The translations under genes and the position numbers were made by a program. A model generated the notes under the pieces. That model had not been told where the DNA came from. It saw only the letters and a list, made by a program, of their open reading frames with translations, and did no database searches. This document shows positions 34,820 through 47,320 of a DNA stretch of 64,000 nt, piece after piece. The stretch is from Megaleporinus macrocephalus (Eukaryota > Chordata > Actinopteri > Characiformes > Anostomidae), in NCBI GenBank assembly GCA_021613375.1, contig CM038725.1, forward strand, positions 13,903,589 to 13,967,588, given 5' to 3'. Each line of letters starts with the position of its first letter. The stretch's first letter is position 1.

Positions 34820-37037
34820 CATTTTTAATTTTTTTTGCACAATGAATGACATGAACAAGATCAAGTGTATTTAAGTGCTCAATACTGCACTGAGATGGTT
34901 GCACGAAAAGAAGAGCTTAAAAGAGAAACAATAATAATAATAATAATTAAAAAAAAAAAAAATCTCTACAAGATCATGAACGGCAAATATGACCAAACAC
35001 ATGCAAGCTTAAATGTATGTACATATGTACAGTGCAGTATACGTATATTTAAATGTGTATACACAGGTACACAAAAACATGAGGGTGTATATCTACATAC
35101 ATTTTATGTACAATGCATATGCTTGCGTATCTCAATATTTATTCTTTCCTATATATGTCCATTTTATTTGCTGCTTTTTTGTTTTTTTTTTCATATTCAT
35201 ACAATTTACAAAAATGCTTTATGAATTAAAAACCATTTCTTAAAAAAACTTATCAAACAATGTAGAAGATCTCCAAATCGAAACTCGGTATTTGACTTCT
35301 TCAAAATTTTGTGTGCATACAATCGATTCGCCAGGGCTCGCGGGCTCAGGGAACGGGAGCGCGTTATCAAAAATGGCCGTAGTACCTATAAAACCCAGAA
35401 TACGCTGAATTTGACTTGTGCCCTTATTCGGTACGTTACCTTTCAACTAATACTTCATCTGCACTGGAATTTCTCTGATAGCTTAATACAGGTATGACAC
35501 CGTGGATGATATCTGAATGGAACTGATCTGTAAAGTGATGTATGTGGTGAAAGTGACCGGTCGAATAAACCCTTTATCAAGTTGGACCATATTTACATGA
35601 CACGAAACAGCATGTAATGAGTTACTATCATTGTTTAAGAGCCAGAATCTAGGAAAAACAAAGAAAATAATAAAGACTTACCACACCTTAACTTCACAAG
35701 GCACCATTTTATCAGCTGGTAGAGAAAAATATATCTGGTGTTTTTGTTTTTTTTGTATTTTTGTTGTTTTGTTTTTTTTTCTTAAACATCAGAAGCCAAA
35801 AATATGAGCTGCCAAACACCTTGTTTATCAACACCTCCTCTGATAGATTGAAGATCTATGGTACCATGTAGGAATACTGCTACTGTATACAATTTGGTTT
35901 CAACTGCGAGATGCCTGTCCGTTTCTAGTGACCGTTCTCTTGCGGTCTGAGCCGCTGAATAATTGATGTCTTTATTTTTGGCAATGTCTCCAGGTGCTCT
36001 GCTGTGCCAGTCCTAAACGGAGACATGCTGAAATGTCCAATTTAGCGCCACAGCCGCGCGGTAGCTGCCAGCCAATACGAGCGAGTTCTCTTGGCTCTCA
36101 CGTTCTGCTCTCACGAAAACCACACTTGAAGTCACCTAGTCCGTATTTCTTCCCAGGCAGTTCTAAGTGGAGGGAGCACAGGCGAGTCCACATGGTCAGT
36201 CGTGTAATACCGGAGAGGCGGTTCTGCTATTTACAGGGGTTAATTTGTTGGATTGAACATAGAATGATTAAGGCTCGACTGCTCGGCAGCTGATTTGTCG
36301 CCCCTAAGCAGCGATAAGGATCGCAAAGAAATGATAGTCACTTGTAGGCAAAAAAAAATTCAAATAAAAAAATACGAGAAGAAAGAAAAAAAAAAGCCCA
36401 CCCCGATTACCGGCTGTAACACTTGATCATTTCATTGGAAACGCTCAGTAAGTCTTTGTCGAACTTTGTTGGACTGACCCGGAAAAGAAAGGAAAAGAAA
36501 AAAGAGAACGCTTATAAAAGTAGTTCCTCTTAAAAAGTCATTACATGTCTGTCAGTTTTGCAGGTATAACCCTGATGCATAGTAAATAAGAACGTACATG
36601 TCTTAATAATAACAACCCTTACACGGTGCCGGAGCGCGGTGGTCTCATTTGAATTGTCGCAAGCACAGTTTGGTCTAGATTTTTACTTTTTTTTTTATTT
36701 ATCCCCCCCCCACACCAAAATCGCTACAGAAGAGGAGTCGGAGTTGTTCCAATTGACGAGGGAGCAGATCGTTGTTTTTTTTAAACACCGCCAATCGGAT
36801 CTGCACCTTCCGCTTGGTTGCGCGAGCGCACCTAAACAATGACAGCTCTAATGACCAGGAGAAGACAGCAGGCATATGTACATTCATGACCATGTATGTG
36901 TACGTAGAATATATGTATATCTGCTATATGTTCTTAAGCACGGTTTCTTGCCATTCATAGTTTCGGGTACCTGAAATGTTATGGACTTATTGACAACATA
37001 AGGCACATATATGAAACAACTGAGAAATAAACCACAA

Positions 37038-37190
<153 letters not shown>

Positions 37191-38187
37191 TCTGCGTTAC
37201 GACCAGCTGAATGTATATTTCTACAACTGCACTACATTGAAGCCTGATATCCTGCAAGTACTGTTTCCTATGCAGCTTTCTGTTCTGTATACAGTAGTGA
37301 ACTCTACGTCTTGGATACACACAGTCCATCCTTTATGCCATTTACAAGCCAAAATCCACCTATAATATGAAATACAACGACTGAAACTTTGGTTGTATAA
37401 ACATCTAATACTGACAGGTATATCAACATATTATTATTACTTTATTAGTAAGAGCAGGCACGTTATCAAATAGACTCTGGGAAAGGCAACTCAGTTACTC
37501 AGTGTTTTTTTATTATTATTATTTGTTTGTATTTTTTTTATCCCTAAGTAACTGAGAAATCACTTGACTTGATATTATTAAAATATTTTCCAGATATTGG
37601 TCATTAAAAAAAAAAAATTATAATAATACAAATAAAATAAAAAGAAGTCACTGTGATGTTGTGTAGTACTTAGACCCATCTTCGAGGACTAGGAGACTGG
37701 ATTAAGTGCTATGTTGCTTTTAAATGCGAGGACAGAATTTTGCACCTACGACACGATGAGCGGAGTTCTACGCTAAGGTTCCCGAAGGTTTGACTTTACA
37801 CTCTGTCTGCTGTCTAATATGATCCTTCAATCTGTGATGCGTCCACTTCGTTATGATTTGATTAATAAATACTGTATGTTTATTTTTTTGTTTGTTTGTT
37901 TTTTTTTCTCTTTTTTTATTTTCTTCCTCCGTCCGAACACAAGCTTGTATGTCACATCCATCTAGTTCTAGTATTTGGTTAAAAACATTATTTGAATATT
38001 GTACAGTTTTCTATTTGATTTGATGACAGTACAGGTAAATCTAAAATACTTTCACTTTGAAATGTCTGTAGAATATGTTTCCTATGTACAATCAAACGGT
38101 AGCCATCCAAGACAGTTTTAAGAAGGGTCTCATTCAAGGGTATTGCCGTTAGTTCATGCCCGGAACCAACCTGAGCGCAGGCAAGCA

Positions 38188-38201
38188 TGTATGTGTGTGT
38201 G

Positions 38202-38238
<37 letters not shown>
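38188..38238 (+). repeat. (TG)n microsatellite
   Basis: An imperfect TG run with a TATATA interruption, about 450 bp 3' of the setbp1 stop codon. Confidence 0.95.
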
Positions 38239-38242
<4 letters not shown>

Positions 38243-38685
38243 CTAGGAGTTATTGATGACCAATTCCATCAGCATTGGTCGTTAAGTACTGTGCTTTGAC
38301 TTGAGAGAACCAAAAAAGGCAAAGAAACCCCAAAAAGTGCACAGTACTCTATTAAAAGTTCATTTACACTTGCTGGTAAGAATATGGCTATAGCCATAGT
38401 TTTCAACATCCTTTGAGTTACGGGCTTTGGGAGAATAAAAGCTCAATGTCAATCGACAATGTCTCCGAGAGAGAAAGAGAGAAAGAAAACCAAAACAAAT
38501 AATAATAATAAGTTTTCGGTGATGGCATATACAAAACAAAAAGAACAAGTGGGGGCACTTTAGACCACATTCATCATCAGAATCCTCAGAGAATGCCCAT
38601 GAAGAGTTTGTCAGCTGTCGCCTAGAAACGATCCAAAGGTGGGGAGTGCAAGTCGAACTCACAGTGCACTGTGTTCTGAAACTCT

Positions 38686-39185
38686 CTAATGATCCGCCTC
38701 CTCTCTTCTGCTCCCTCGGCCCCGCCGCGCCGGCCGCTCAGGCTGGTCCTCCGGCTGAGTTTTGGGCCAGAGCTTGGACCCCTGTGGGGCTTGCGGTCTG
38801 GGCTGTGCCCGGGCCTGGTGGACCACCGCTTCGATGGCGTCCGCGATGGAGTCGTGGTTGGAGAATTCCAGCTGGGCGGGCACCAGGCCGCTGTGGAGGC
38901 TCCGCTTGCTGGGAAGGTCCACGCACTTCTCCAGCACGGGCATCTGAGCCAAGAAGCCCTCCTCGATGGGCAGCGGCTGCTTCCGGGGCCTCCCCCTTCG
39001 CCGCTTCACCACGTTGTTGCCCGTCTTGGCTTGCCTCTGGAGCCGCTTGACCTTGAGTATTTTGTTGACGTGGTCCAGGCTTCTCTTGCTGGTGAGGATC
39101 TTGGAGAAGGTGTGCATCTTCCGCGCCTCGTACTGCATCTCCTCCATCTCTTGGCTCTTGTACCTCTTCTTGTAGGAGTCGAGAT
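38686..39185 (-). CDS. setbp1: SET binding protein 1, terminal coding exon
   Basis: This exon encodes the last 166 residues or so of setbp1. The acceptor (CTCTTAAACAG, minus strand) places the first base at 39185, with two bases finishing a split codon. The protein continues [15 protein letters not shown], close to the vertebrate family (Lys-Lys-Arg-Phe/Tyr-Lys, then an ARKM/VRKM motif). It goes on with [16 protein letters not shown] and [19 protein letters not shown], the third AT-hook at 38974-39006, then [15 protein letters not shown]. These are hallmarks of the SET-binding C-terminal region of this nuclear chromatin factor. It ends in a TAG at 38686-38688. The tail is Arg/Pro/Gln-rich, but the proline-leucine repeats typical of the mammalian C-terminus are absent. 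The open frame on the opposite strand is a GC-rich shadow. Confidence 0.95.
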
Positions 39186-39200
39186 CTGTTTAAGAGGAAC
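39186..39200 (-). other. setbp1: Splice acceptor of setbp1 terminal exon
   Basis: The minus strand reads TTGCGTTCCTCTTAAACAG before the exon: a short pyrimidine tract and a canonical CAG. The intron phase is 1, which matches the predicted donor of the large exon at 43930-43931. Confidence 0.8.
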
Positions 39201-42003
39201 GCAAGAGACTGGGTTACGGCAGTTGGAAACCAGCTACCTGTTGTCTAGTACAATTCCTCATGTGATTACTTACTACAGATATAGAACAACAAGAGAAATA
39301 CACAGGAAATAACAGTCAGGGAGTCAGGCCACTTTGGGCAGATGCTAGCCAAACAAATGTTTCAAGCATGAATATCTAATATAGTCCTATATGTGAGCTG
39401 TAGGTGGTCCTAGATGTTTGCAGCATGTCTCTCTTAGCTTGAGGGGCTGCAAAGCTTCCACAGAACAGAATAAATACCAAATGCTTAATATCCAGACAGC
39501 CAAATAAGAGATACACCCAGCTGTTTTATTTGATCTCGCTTTGAGAAGCAGCAGCTTTTACGAAGCAAACTCCACAATCTCGATTGAGTCACCATCACAA
39601 ACATGAAGCCATCCTCATCCACAAAGCCTCATCTATTCACTGAGATGTGTCAACACTGTAATCTGCATTAGCACATATGTCAATAGTTGCAACGTACAAA
39701 TGTTTGATGCTAATCTGCACAACTACACATCACAGCATGACAAGCCTCCGGACTGCCATCGCATGAGGTAGGAGTCAAAGACGCTCTTAAATAACGTCCC
39801 CCGAGAAGAAAGAATTATGGCGCTATAGAGCACTTAACACTTTGACTCGCGCATAACTACATCCATGCGTTTAATTAGCGTGCGCGGTACCGTCCCCTCT
39901 TATCTAGCTCTCTGTGCACGCAGCCAGCGCTCACCTCCGTGTTGGAGAGACGGCTCTGGAAGTGTGAGTAATAAACTAGGAGGCCTCAGATACATCAGTG
40001 ATTAATTTACTGCCTCTTCTCTCCGCGTCAGAGCGCTGGAAGCAAGCCCAGAGCGGAGGAAATGTTGGGTTTCTGGCAGCCTTGTCTGAAATGAGTTCAG
40101 ACAGCCTAAAGCTGCCTAAAATGTGTGTTCCGCATCAAAAAAAAAAAAAAAAACCCTCTCCTGCACCCCTCGCGTCTCTGGAGAACTTACTCGTTCTCTT
40201 GCTCCTTCTCACTGATCGCCACTCCATCTGGTTAGGTATCCAGGAAAGCAAATATAAGAATTGTGGAACATTTTTGTTTCTTTTTTGCCAGCGGTTTGCT
40301 TCGCTGGACTGAAATCTATTTATTTCCGAGCTTCCCTATGGAGCAAACAGAGAGCCTGACTGCTGGAAAATACAGCAAAGCCGTTTGAACCCTCTTCAAT
40401 AATGTGCTAGATTAAACTTGATTTGTTCGATACCGGAGAAGTGCCCAGCATAATGCCTGTGTTGTGCTTCCTCGCGGCAGAACATGAGCTAACTTAGCAA
40501 AATTAATGCCCGCATCGGATTCACAGACTAAAACTAAAGTCTGGATAAGAGCAACATCCAATCCAAAACGAGCCGAACACTGAAGCCCTTTTTCTGGGTC
40601 ACTAAGCAAAGTTTGCAGCAGCTGCTCATTTGGTTTCAATAAAGTAATATGCGGGCCACGGCGAGCCCCTCCCGCTCTGGTCCTGGTTTATCACTGAGAA
40701 CCTCAGCGAGTCTCTCAGAGTGCCAACAAATCATGGAAAGAAAGGAGGGGGGCTGGGGGGAGGAAAAAAAAAACATTAGTTTTCAAAGGGAAGCGTCACA
40801 ACTCATTTATCCCCTGAAACCTCTACCTGCATCCTGCACACACTGTTTTCATTAGAGCAACCAATTTATGGCCTCGCCCTGCTGCTGTCCCCACACCTCT
40901 GCTCCCCGCTCTCCCTGGCGCAGACCCACTTCCCATTACCACGGCAAGAAAATTCCACTGTTTCAGAAGGTAAACAGTTTTCGGGTCTGTCTGCATGAAA
41001 TGCGGAAACGAGAAAGGCAAATCCGCCTTTTGGCCCAGGCCGAACTGGAATGTGAAGCTCTGGCGGAGGCTGCTGGGAAACGTAAGGAACAAACATGCAT
41101 AGAAAATATGCTGGATGTAACCCCCCCCCCCCAAAAATTTATTGCACAAAGCCCCCTGAACACAGGCCGGATTCCTGTCCAAGAGAGTATCAGGGAGTTA
41201 AAGGAGCGCGCAGGCTGTAGCTAAAGAGGGTTTAGTGTACTGAAAGATCTTTACATTGAGTGCCCCATCAAAAGCTCAATCCACACCATATGTGCACAGT
41301 GCTGCACCGCAAGCCTGCTTTAAAGCGCTTGCCAGAGGGTCTTATTTCTTGCCCAAACGTTTAGACTTCCACTAACTTTCCCTTGCCAAAAACTCTAGCT
41401 GTTAATGGTAGCGCTTTATTTCATGGCTACCTACGTAGCGACATCATAGGTACTGAGTTACACAGTTATGAAGCAATACTTGGATCCTTCTGAAACATCC
41501 AATGCCAGTAATAGCAAGATGACGTAAAATGCTTTATGAAGTAAAAAGCATGGTATTGACATACAGAGCCTTAAACCATAGTGGTCCAGTTATAACACTG
41601 CTATGAAGAGTCATTCTCAAGCAATGGAAATGATAATGGATCTGATTAAAAACACTGAATGTCAGGTTGATGGATAAGTCCAGTGCACTTAAGCTTAAGT
41701 GAGATATTAGTAAGGGTATTGGTTAAGTAGATGTTTGTACAAAAGTAAAACCTTCCCAGCTTGTTAATGCATCTAAACATTAAAAGTAAAACTCTTATGT
41801 TATATTTAGTGAGGAACATCTTCACAGGAGACCTGTATGGCTACAGACAACCAATTGTGAACAGTTTGAGTCTCGTGTCACACTGGTTTACTCCAAGTTA
41901 CAGTTTAAGTGGAAATAAGGAGAGCTGATTGGTGGGTCATTACTTTAGAATGATGGATCATAACAATACAACATAGTTATTTCACTTTATTTAAACGCCT
42001 ATA

Positions 42004-42335
42004 TCGGCGTCACGGTGGTGTAGTGGTTCGCACTGGGTTGGATTCCTGGTCCGGGCTGTTCTGTGTGGAGTGTGTATGTTCTCCTGTGCTTGAGTGGGTT
42101 TCCTCCGGGTACTCCGGTTTCCTCCCACATGTCCAAACACATACATGTTAGGTTGGTGGGTCACTCTAAATTTTGTAGGTGTGAGTGTGTGTGTGAATGA
42201 ATGTTGGCCATGCGATGGACTGACGAACTGTCCATGGTGTACCCCGCCTTCACCCGATGATGCTGGGATTGGCTTCAGCCCACCCATAACCCTGACTAGC
42301 GAGATAAAGCGGCAGATAATGGATGGATGGATTGA
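42004..42335 (+). mobile_element. SINE-like element, full-length copy
   Basis: Same family as the copies at 3868, 54503 and 56739. The head is CACGGTGGTGTAGTGGTTCG. The body has CTTGAGTGGGTTTCCTCCGG and GATGCTGGGATTGGC. The end is GATAAAGCGGCAGATAATGG followed by GGAT repeats. The internal segment at box B (GTTGGATTC) has one mismatch to the consensus. It has no array at its head, in contrast to two other copies. Confidence 0.85.
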
Positions 42336-43925
42336 TAAACGCCTATATATTAATACAATGTCATTTACATAACAAAAAAACTCATGTTATCTTGTGATTA
42401 TTGGCATTATCTGTTCATAAATGAAACGTTTCATCCCAAAGATGCTACGTATCCATCTGTAACAATTCTAGACATAACAGAACAATTACTGACATTAGGG
42501 ATGTAATAATACACCCAGCATAAGAATCTACTGGATTCACAAAACTGGGTACAAACTAAACTTCAATAAAGCAAGAAATATGACTGTAATCACGCTGTTG
42601 CACAACTTTCATATGACATTGAGACTGGGAGGCTGGAGGAGTGCTGGATAATGTCCATTCTTTATGATGGACTGCCCCACATCCACTGTTCTTCACTGTC
42701 ACGCCCCTGGCTGATATATACTAGATGGCACATTTTGCTTTATCTAATAAACCTGATATTATTTACAATACAGCACCGATATTTCTTGGACGTGTAAAGC
42801 CCACTCACAACAACACACATTATAAACAAAGGTGAATCTTGAAAGTGGCCCATTTAAATATACAAGTACTGCATTATGAATATGTTTATCAATGCTTTCG
42901 TATGTGCTAAGAAGCCCTAACGTAGGCCACCTTCAAATGATTACTGTATTCAACTCTACGTTGTAGGGAGTTTCAATTCTGCCATAAGCAATTCTAGTGA
43001 CTTCTCTGCAGTAGACCTAATAAACATAAAGACTAAAGATGCTCTAGAAACAACTGCGCTATTGGACCACCCTGGCACATTTACACAGACGTTTAATTTT
43101 GATTTCGAAACACTAGTCACTGTTAAAAAAGATTAAAAAAAAAGAAAACGATGAACAGCCTTTCCGAGAAATGTGCAGTAATATCTCGACGCTGGGGCAA
43201 ACAGATCTAATTAATTGTAAATGACTGGTGACACGAGATGCAAATTTGTGCATATAAATTACTGCCAGACCTCACTTGCTGCGACACATTTCAAAGCCAG
43301 AGATAGTACGGTGGCCAAAAGGTATAATAAGCTGGTATAATAAGCCGTTTTGTCAAAACACGCTTTCTCTAAAACATGTTTTGAAAGCAAACCACATGTA
43401 CACTTCTGCACGATATGTATCAAGCTGCTCTATTTAACGATGACATCCAAGGTCTTTGAAGCATAGCATTAATTCATAGAGGTAGACGGTAGTACGGGTT
43501 AGGCAGTATGTGACTCATCCTCTTCTTTTCCCCAAGGAGCAAAAATGTAATCTAACTGAGCCTTGGGCTTGCAATTCCCCTCCACTGGAGTAGACTGGAT
43601 TCATTAAACTGCTGGCTGCTGGCCAGCTCTTTTAACACAGGGAGAGGGTTTTTTTTTATTGCATGTCAGTAGAAAATAAATCAAAATGTGTGAATAATAT
43701 ATCTCTAAGAAACCATTGGCAAGCAACGGAGGTGAAAAGGGAGGAAGGAGAAATTTGTGAATTATAGTTCTCTCCATCCATGCATTACGCCTCGCCAGAT
43801 GTTCTGACTACAAAATAAAAGTGCTCAAATGAGCCTATTTGTTTATCATTTTGTAGGATAGCACTGAATCCACCAGGCTTCCCAGCTCGTGCCGTGGTGG
43901 TCTGCCAGACTATTCTGAACTTCGC

Positions 43926-43935
43926 CTGCACCTTC
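43926..43935 (-). other. setbp1: Predicted splice donor of the large setbp1 exon
   Basis: The minus strand reads CATGAAG/GTGCAGG, a good donor match. It ends the exon at 43932 with one base of a codon left over, so the phase agrees with the terminal exon's acceptor. Beyond it the open frame continues about 28 codons without family resemblance. The choice is inference from motif and phase. Another GT a few bases on (GAAGTTCAG) is weaker. Confidence 0.65.
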
Positions 43936-46900
43936 ATGTCTGATGGGAACTGTGAAGGTTTTCTGACCTGCTATAGCTGTGCTGTTGCTGCGCTGGTACA
44001 TCTGTTTCGTCCTCTCCGCTCTGTCGTTTTGGAACGACGCCATGCCTCCCTCGCCGTACGTCGCAAACTCCTCCAAGCTATGCCTCCTACTGCGGATGCC
44101 GGGACCCTCCTCTCCTAAGTGCTGCCCCTTGAACGAGTCCAGTGGCCGGTCCTGGATGGCTCGCAGACGTTCGTGTGATTGTGTAGTGCAGATGTTCAGG
44201 AAGTTGTTCAGAGGCTCTCCTCGAGCACGTTTACAGTGCTGCGAGTCGGATAAGGACAATGACGAGAGCGTGTCTACTTCAAAGTAGTTCCTGGAGGTCT
44301 TGCATGAAGCATCTGCGCTTTGCTGGCTCCTCTGCTTGTCCTTCAGTTTAGATAGAGGAAGTGCGCCGCTGAAGAGTCCACCAAGATCTTCCCTCTGCGG
44401 GACGGCATGCTGGTCCTCCTTATGTTTGTGCTTGTGCTTGTGTTTGCGCTTGTGGAGGCAGACGCTCGCCAAGCAGCTGCTCGATGAGTGGTGAGTGTCG
44501 CCCATCCTGGGAGAAGGCATCTCATGGGGAATGCTCTTCGTCCTGTGTCGGCCGGCGGCGGAGAGGCTAGACAGCCCGCCAGAGTGGAACTTTGGTGGAG
44601 GAACCGGTGGGCGCATTAGATGAGAGCCTGAAGATCCAAGCGCATGGGACAGGTACAACGGAGGTGGATACTGCCCGTAATAGCCCATGTTCATCACACT
44701 TGTGGCAAGAGGCATGGATGTGTAAGGCATTGCGTAGGGTGCATAGTAATTGCCACCGGGCACCGGGTACCCAAACCCTTGAATGAAAGGCATCTTTGTT
44801 ATTGGTTCATTCGATTTGGCTGGCCTGCCACGCCTCCTCTTTGATTTTTCGGAACTCCTGCGAAGATAGTGCACAGGATCGTAGGGGTAGTAGGGCATAG
44901 GGTAGTAATGGTCAAAGTTGAGACGGAAAATACTCGGGTAAGAATTCTCATGGTAAAACTTGTAGCTGCGGTGGGAGATTCGGAAGACCTGGAACTTGCT
45001 AACAAGCTCCTCAAGGTCAGCCAGGAACTGAAGGTCATCCCGACTTGGGAGGCTCTTCCGCTTCCGCCGATGCTTCTGCTTCTTAAGGCTCTCTTGAGTG
45101 AGGAAATTCTCCATTGCAACCGCGGTGGCATGCTTCTGATAGTGCCCTCTAGCTGTTTTGCTTGTAGCTTCTAGCGTGGCAGCCTCCGTAGCCTCGAAAC
45201 TGCAAAGATCAAAAGAGTACCTCCTGCGAGACGCTGGCCCTTTTTCAGCCTGGTCTGATGTACTGTTGTTGTCGGTGCCAATTCCACTATCGCTTGGGAT
45301 TGTCTCTTCACTGTGGGACTCACTAACAGGAGACAGGGTGACCTCTTTGATGGAGGCCACCTCTGACAGATGAGATGGCGAGTTGGCCATAAGTCTTGGA
45401 GGAGAGAGCTTCCAATTACTACTGAGCAAGCCCTTCTGAGTTTTCGTGGGCAATGCACTGATAGGCTGTAGATTTGGCATGGTCTTCAGGTCGTGCTGGC
45501 TGGTTTCCATGGTGACATGGTGTGCCACCCCACCTGCTAAGGATTGAGCAGAGAGAGACTGCATGACCCTGGGAGAAGGCATTCTGGTTGTGGGTGATGG
45601 AGTAGAAGGCACTAGAAGGTTCTCAAACTGACTGGAAACAGGCAACGAGTGCTCATCACTGGCTTTGTGCTCATCTTGCTGGGCCTGCAGCTCAGCTCTG
45701 GGCTTCCTCCCTCGTTTTTTGCCTATATAAATAGTCCCGCGCTTGCTGACGTTGATTTGTTTGCCTAGACGGGCCTCGATTGTCGATGCCACAGTTGACA
45801 TGGCACTGGAACCTGGAACATTGGACTTTAGAGCCAGATTGCCACTGCTAGAAGATGACAAGAGTTCATTTAAAATGCTTTGCATTTTAACCAGTTTCAC
45901 TTTCTTAGCTGTTCTCTTTTTAAGGACGCCGACCTGGCCTGTTTTCTTGAGCTTCAATTGTTGTGCGGTGGGGGATTTATTTAAGGCCAATTGCACAAGT
46001 TTGGACAAATTATGCTTCTTCCTCCTCCTCTTCGAAGTGCTTGATGAGTCTTGGGCGATAGGACTAACTGGACTGGTGGCGGTTCCCTCGTGAATCGTTT
46101 CGACAGTAAGCAGAGGTTGCTTTTTGGGCCTTCCCCGTTTCTTCTTGATGGGGCTGATGACTGTCAGACTGTTTGTGTTGGTGTACAGCGGGCTGGAGGG
46201 CGTAATAGGGAAAGCAGAGGGCGGCTCTTCAATGGCCATCACTGGATTAATGTCTTTATGGGGAGCAGAGCTCTTAGATTTTAAATAACACCATCTGTCC
46301 TTGACCTTTGATTGCCTTCCTTCTGCTTCCTTCTCTGGATCCGTCATTGATCTTGGCCTCCCGACAATGTTCTTCCTGTGTCTATTCTCAGACATCTCCA
46401 TGTTGGTCACTGCTTCTGCGCTCTCTTCCCCCACCTTCTGTGAATCGGCTCCAAATTGCTTTGTTGTACTTATTTCCATTTTGCTTGCCACTTTGGGTTT
46501 TGTAGCACCTTGGTCATGCTTATCTTTCATTTCTACTGTCTGTGTTGCTTGCATGTCCTCCAAAGAGATGTTATCCTCAGTTAATCTTCTGTTTTTCTTC
46601 TTTCTGCTTTTAGGCTCATCTGTGTGATGCGGAACACAGCTTGGCGTTGTTTTGGCCTCATCCTCTGCCCTCTTCATTGATTTTTCTGCCTCTTCTCTCT
46701 GAGTCTCACTTTTATCAGCGCTATATAGTTGTTTATTCTTCGCATTGTCTTGCACGGGGTTCTCGCTCTCCCTGTCAATCTTTTTGGCCCACGGCAGATC
46801 TGCATTATGGGTGGTCAGAGCCCTCATTGTATCCCTCCTGCCGTACTTCCGTTTGATGTTCCCGAAAACTTGCTCGGTGACCTCCTGCAAACCCCTCTCT

Positions 46901-47301
46901 TTGCTGAAAGAGGAGTACATCAATGGATTCGAGTCTGCTTGCGGACTCATTGTTATATCAGCTGGCGAAGACGCCTGTGAGTCAGAACCTGGGCAAGTCA
47001 TTCCCGAGGCAAACATACTTCCAGACGAACCCTCCGTGACCTTTTTAACCTGCGTCTTTGAGAAGGGACTGTTGACCTCTGACAGAAGGCTCTTGTTAAT
47101 GCACGTTGATTCTTGTTTTGATTCCGGATCTCTCCCCGGGTCCCCTTGGGACGCAGACGACTCTCTTAATATTGGCTTTGTCCAATCCAGTTGGTGAATG
47201 TCGTTGTTTTTGGGCTCATGCTTTGGTCTGGTGCTCTCCCCGAGGACATCCGTCATGTTGTTGTCGTTCTGAGCCATGAGTTTGTAAGGCCTCTCGTAGG
47301 T
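43932..47301 (-). CDS. setbp1: SET binding protein 1, large central exon
   Basis: A 3370-bp exon encoding about 1123 residues of a nuclear DNA-binding scaffold that binds the SET oncoprotein (an inhibitor of PP2A) and recruits chromatin-modifying partners. The first residues are TYERPYK, aligning with the start of the mammalian large exon. In order, with residue numbers within the exon: AT-hook 1 KKKRGRPKKQP (386-396); an AT-hook-like KKRGRKPR segment (near 45700); a SKI-homology region with KTMPNLQPISALPTKTQKG and LSPPRLMANSPSHL; the degron DSGIGT (671-676, at 45274-45291); FQVFRISHRSY; DHYY (797-800), fitting the HCF1-binding [D/E]HxY form; AT-hook 2 RRRGRPAK (820-829); tyrosine/proline-rich NYYAPYAMPYTSMP and LYLSHALG; a Lys/His tract (near 44415-44465); FEVDTLSSLSLSD. 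The middle of the exon is very well conserved and the N-terminal 330 residues are divergent. No frameshift is seen. Confidence 0.97.
45274..45291 (-). other. setbp1: Conserved phosphodegron motif DSGIGT in setbp1
   Basis: The codons read Asp-Ser-Gly-Ile-Gly-Thr, within SDSGIGTDNNSTSDQAEK. In human SETBP1 the corresponding Asp868-Ile871 are the positions altered in Schinzel-Giedion syndrome and in myeloid malignancies, where loss of the beta-TrCP recognition site stabilises the protein. The fish sequence is intact at all these positions, so degradation control is likely conserved. Confidence 0.9.
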
Positions 47302-47320
47302 CTGAAAAACAAAGGTAAAG
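47302..47320 (-). other. setbp1: Splice acceptor of the large setbp1 exon
   Basis: The minus strand reads TTTACCTTTGTTTTTCAG before the exon, a pyrimidine-rich tract and CAG. It sets the exon start at 47301 in phase 0. The 46 codons of open frame upstream of it (up to 47439) are intron read-through, rich in Phe and Tyr, and are not part of the protein. Confidence 0.85.

Larger units (their letters stand above)
39186..43931 (-). other. setbp1: setbp1 intron between the large exon and the terminal exon
   Basis: A 4.75-kb interval with no further recognised exon. Mammalian SETBP1 has additional sequence between these two regions (a conserved segment with alternating Pro, Val, Leu and Ala upstream of the Lys/Arg motif). 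I searched by eye and could not find its counterpart here, so the fish transcript may join the flanking exons directly or contain a small exon I missed. The stretch 39770-39990, with CGTTTAATTAGCGTGCGC in unique-looking DNA, is a candidate intronic regulatory element. One SINE-like element lies at 42004-42335. Confidence 0.7.

Noticed and set aside
38689..39312. 207-residue plus-strand frame opposite the setbp1 terminal exon
   Set aside because: It is the antisense of a well-supported coding exon in GC-rich DNA. Leu/Gly/Pro-rich, no known domain.
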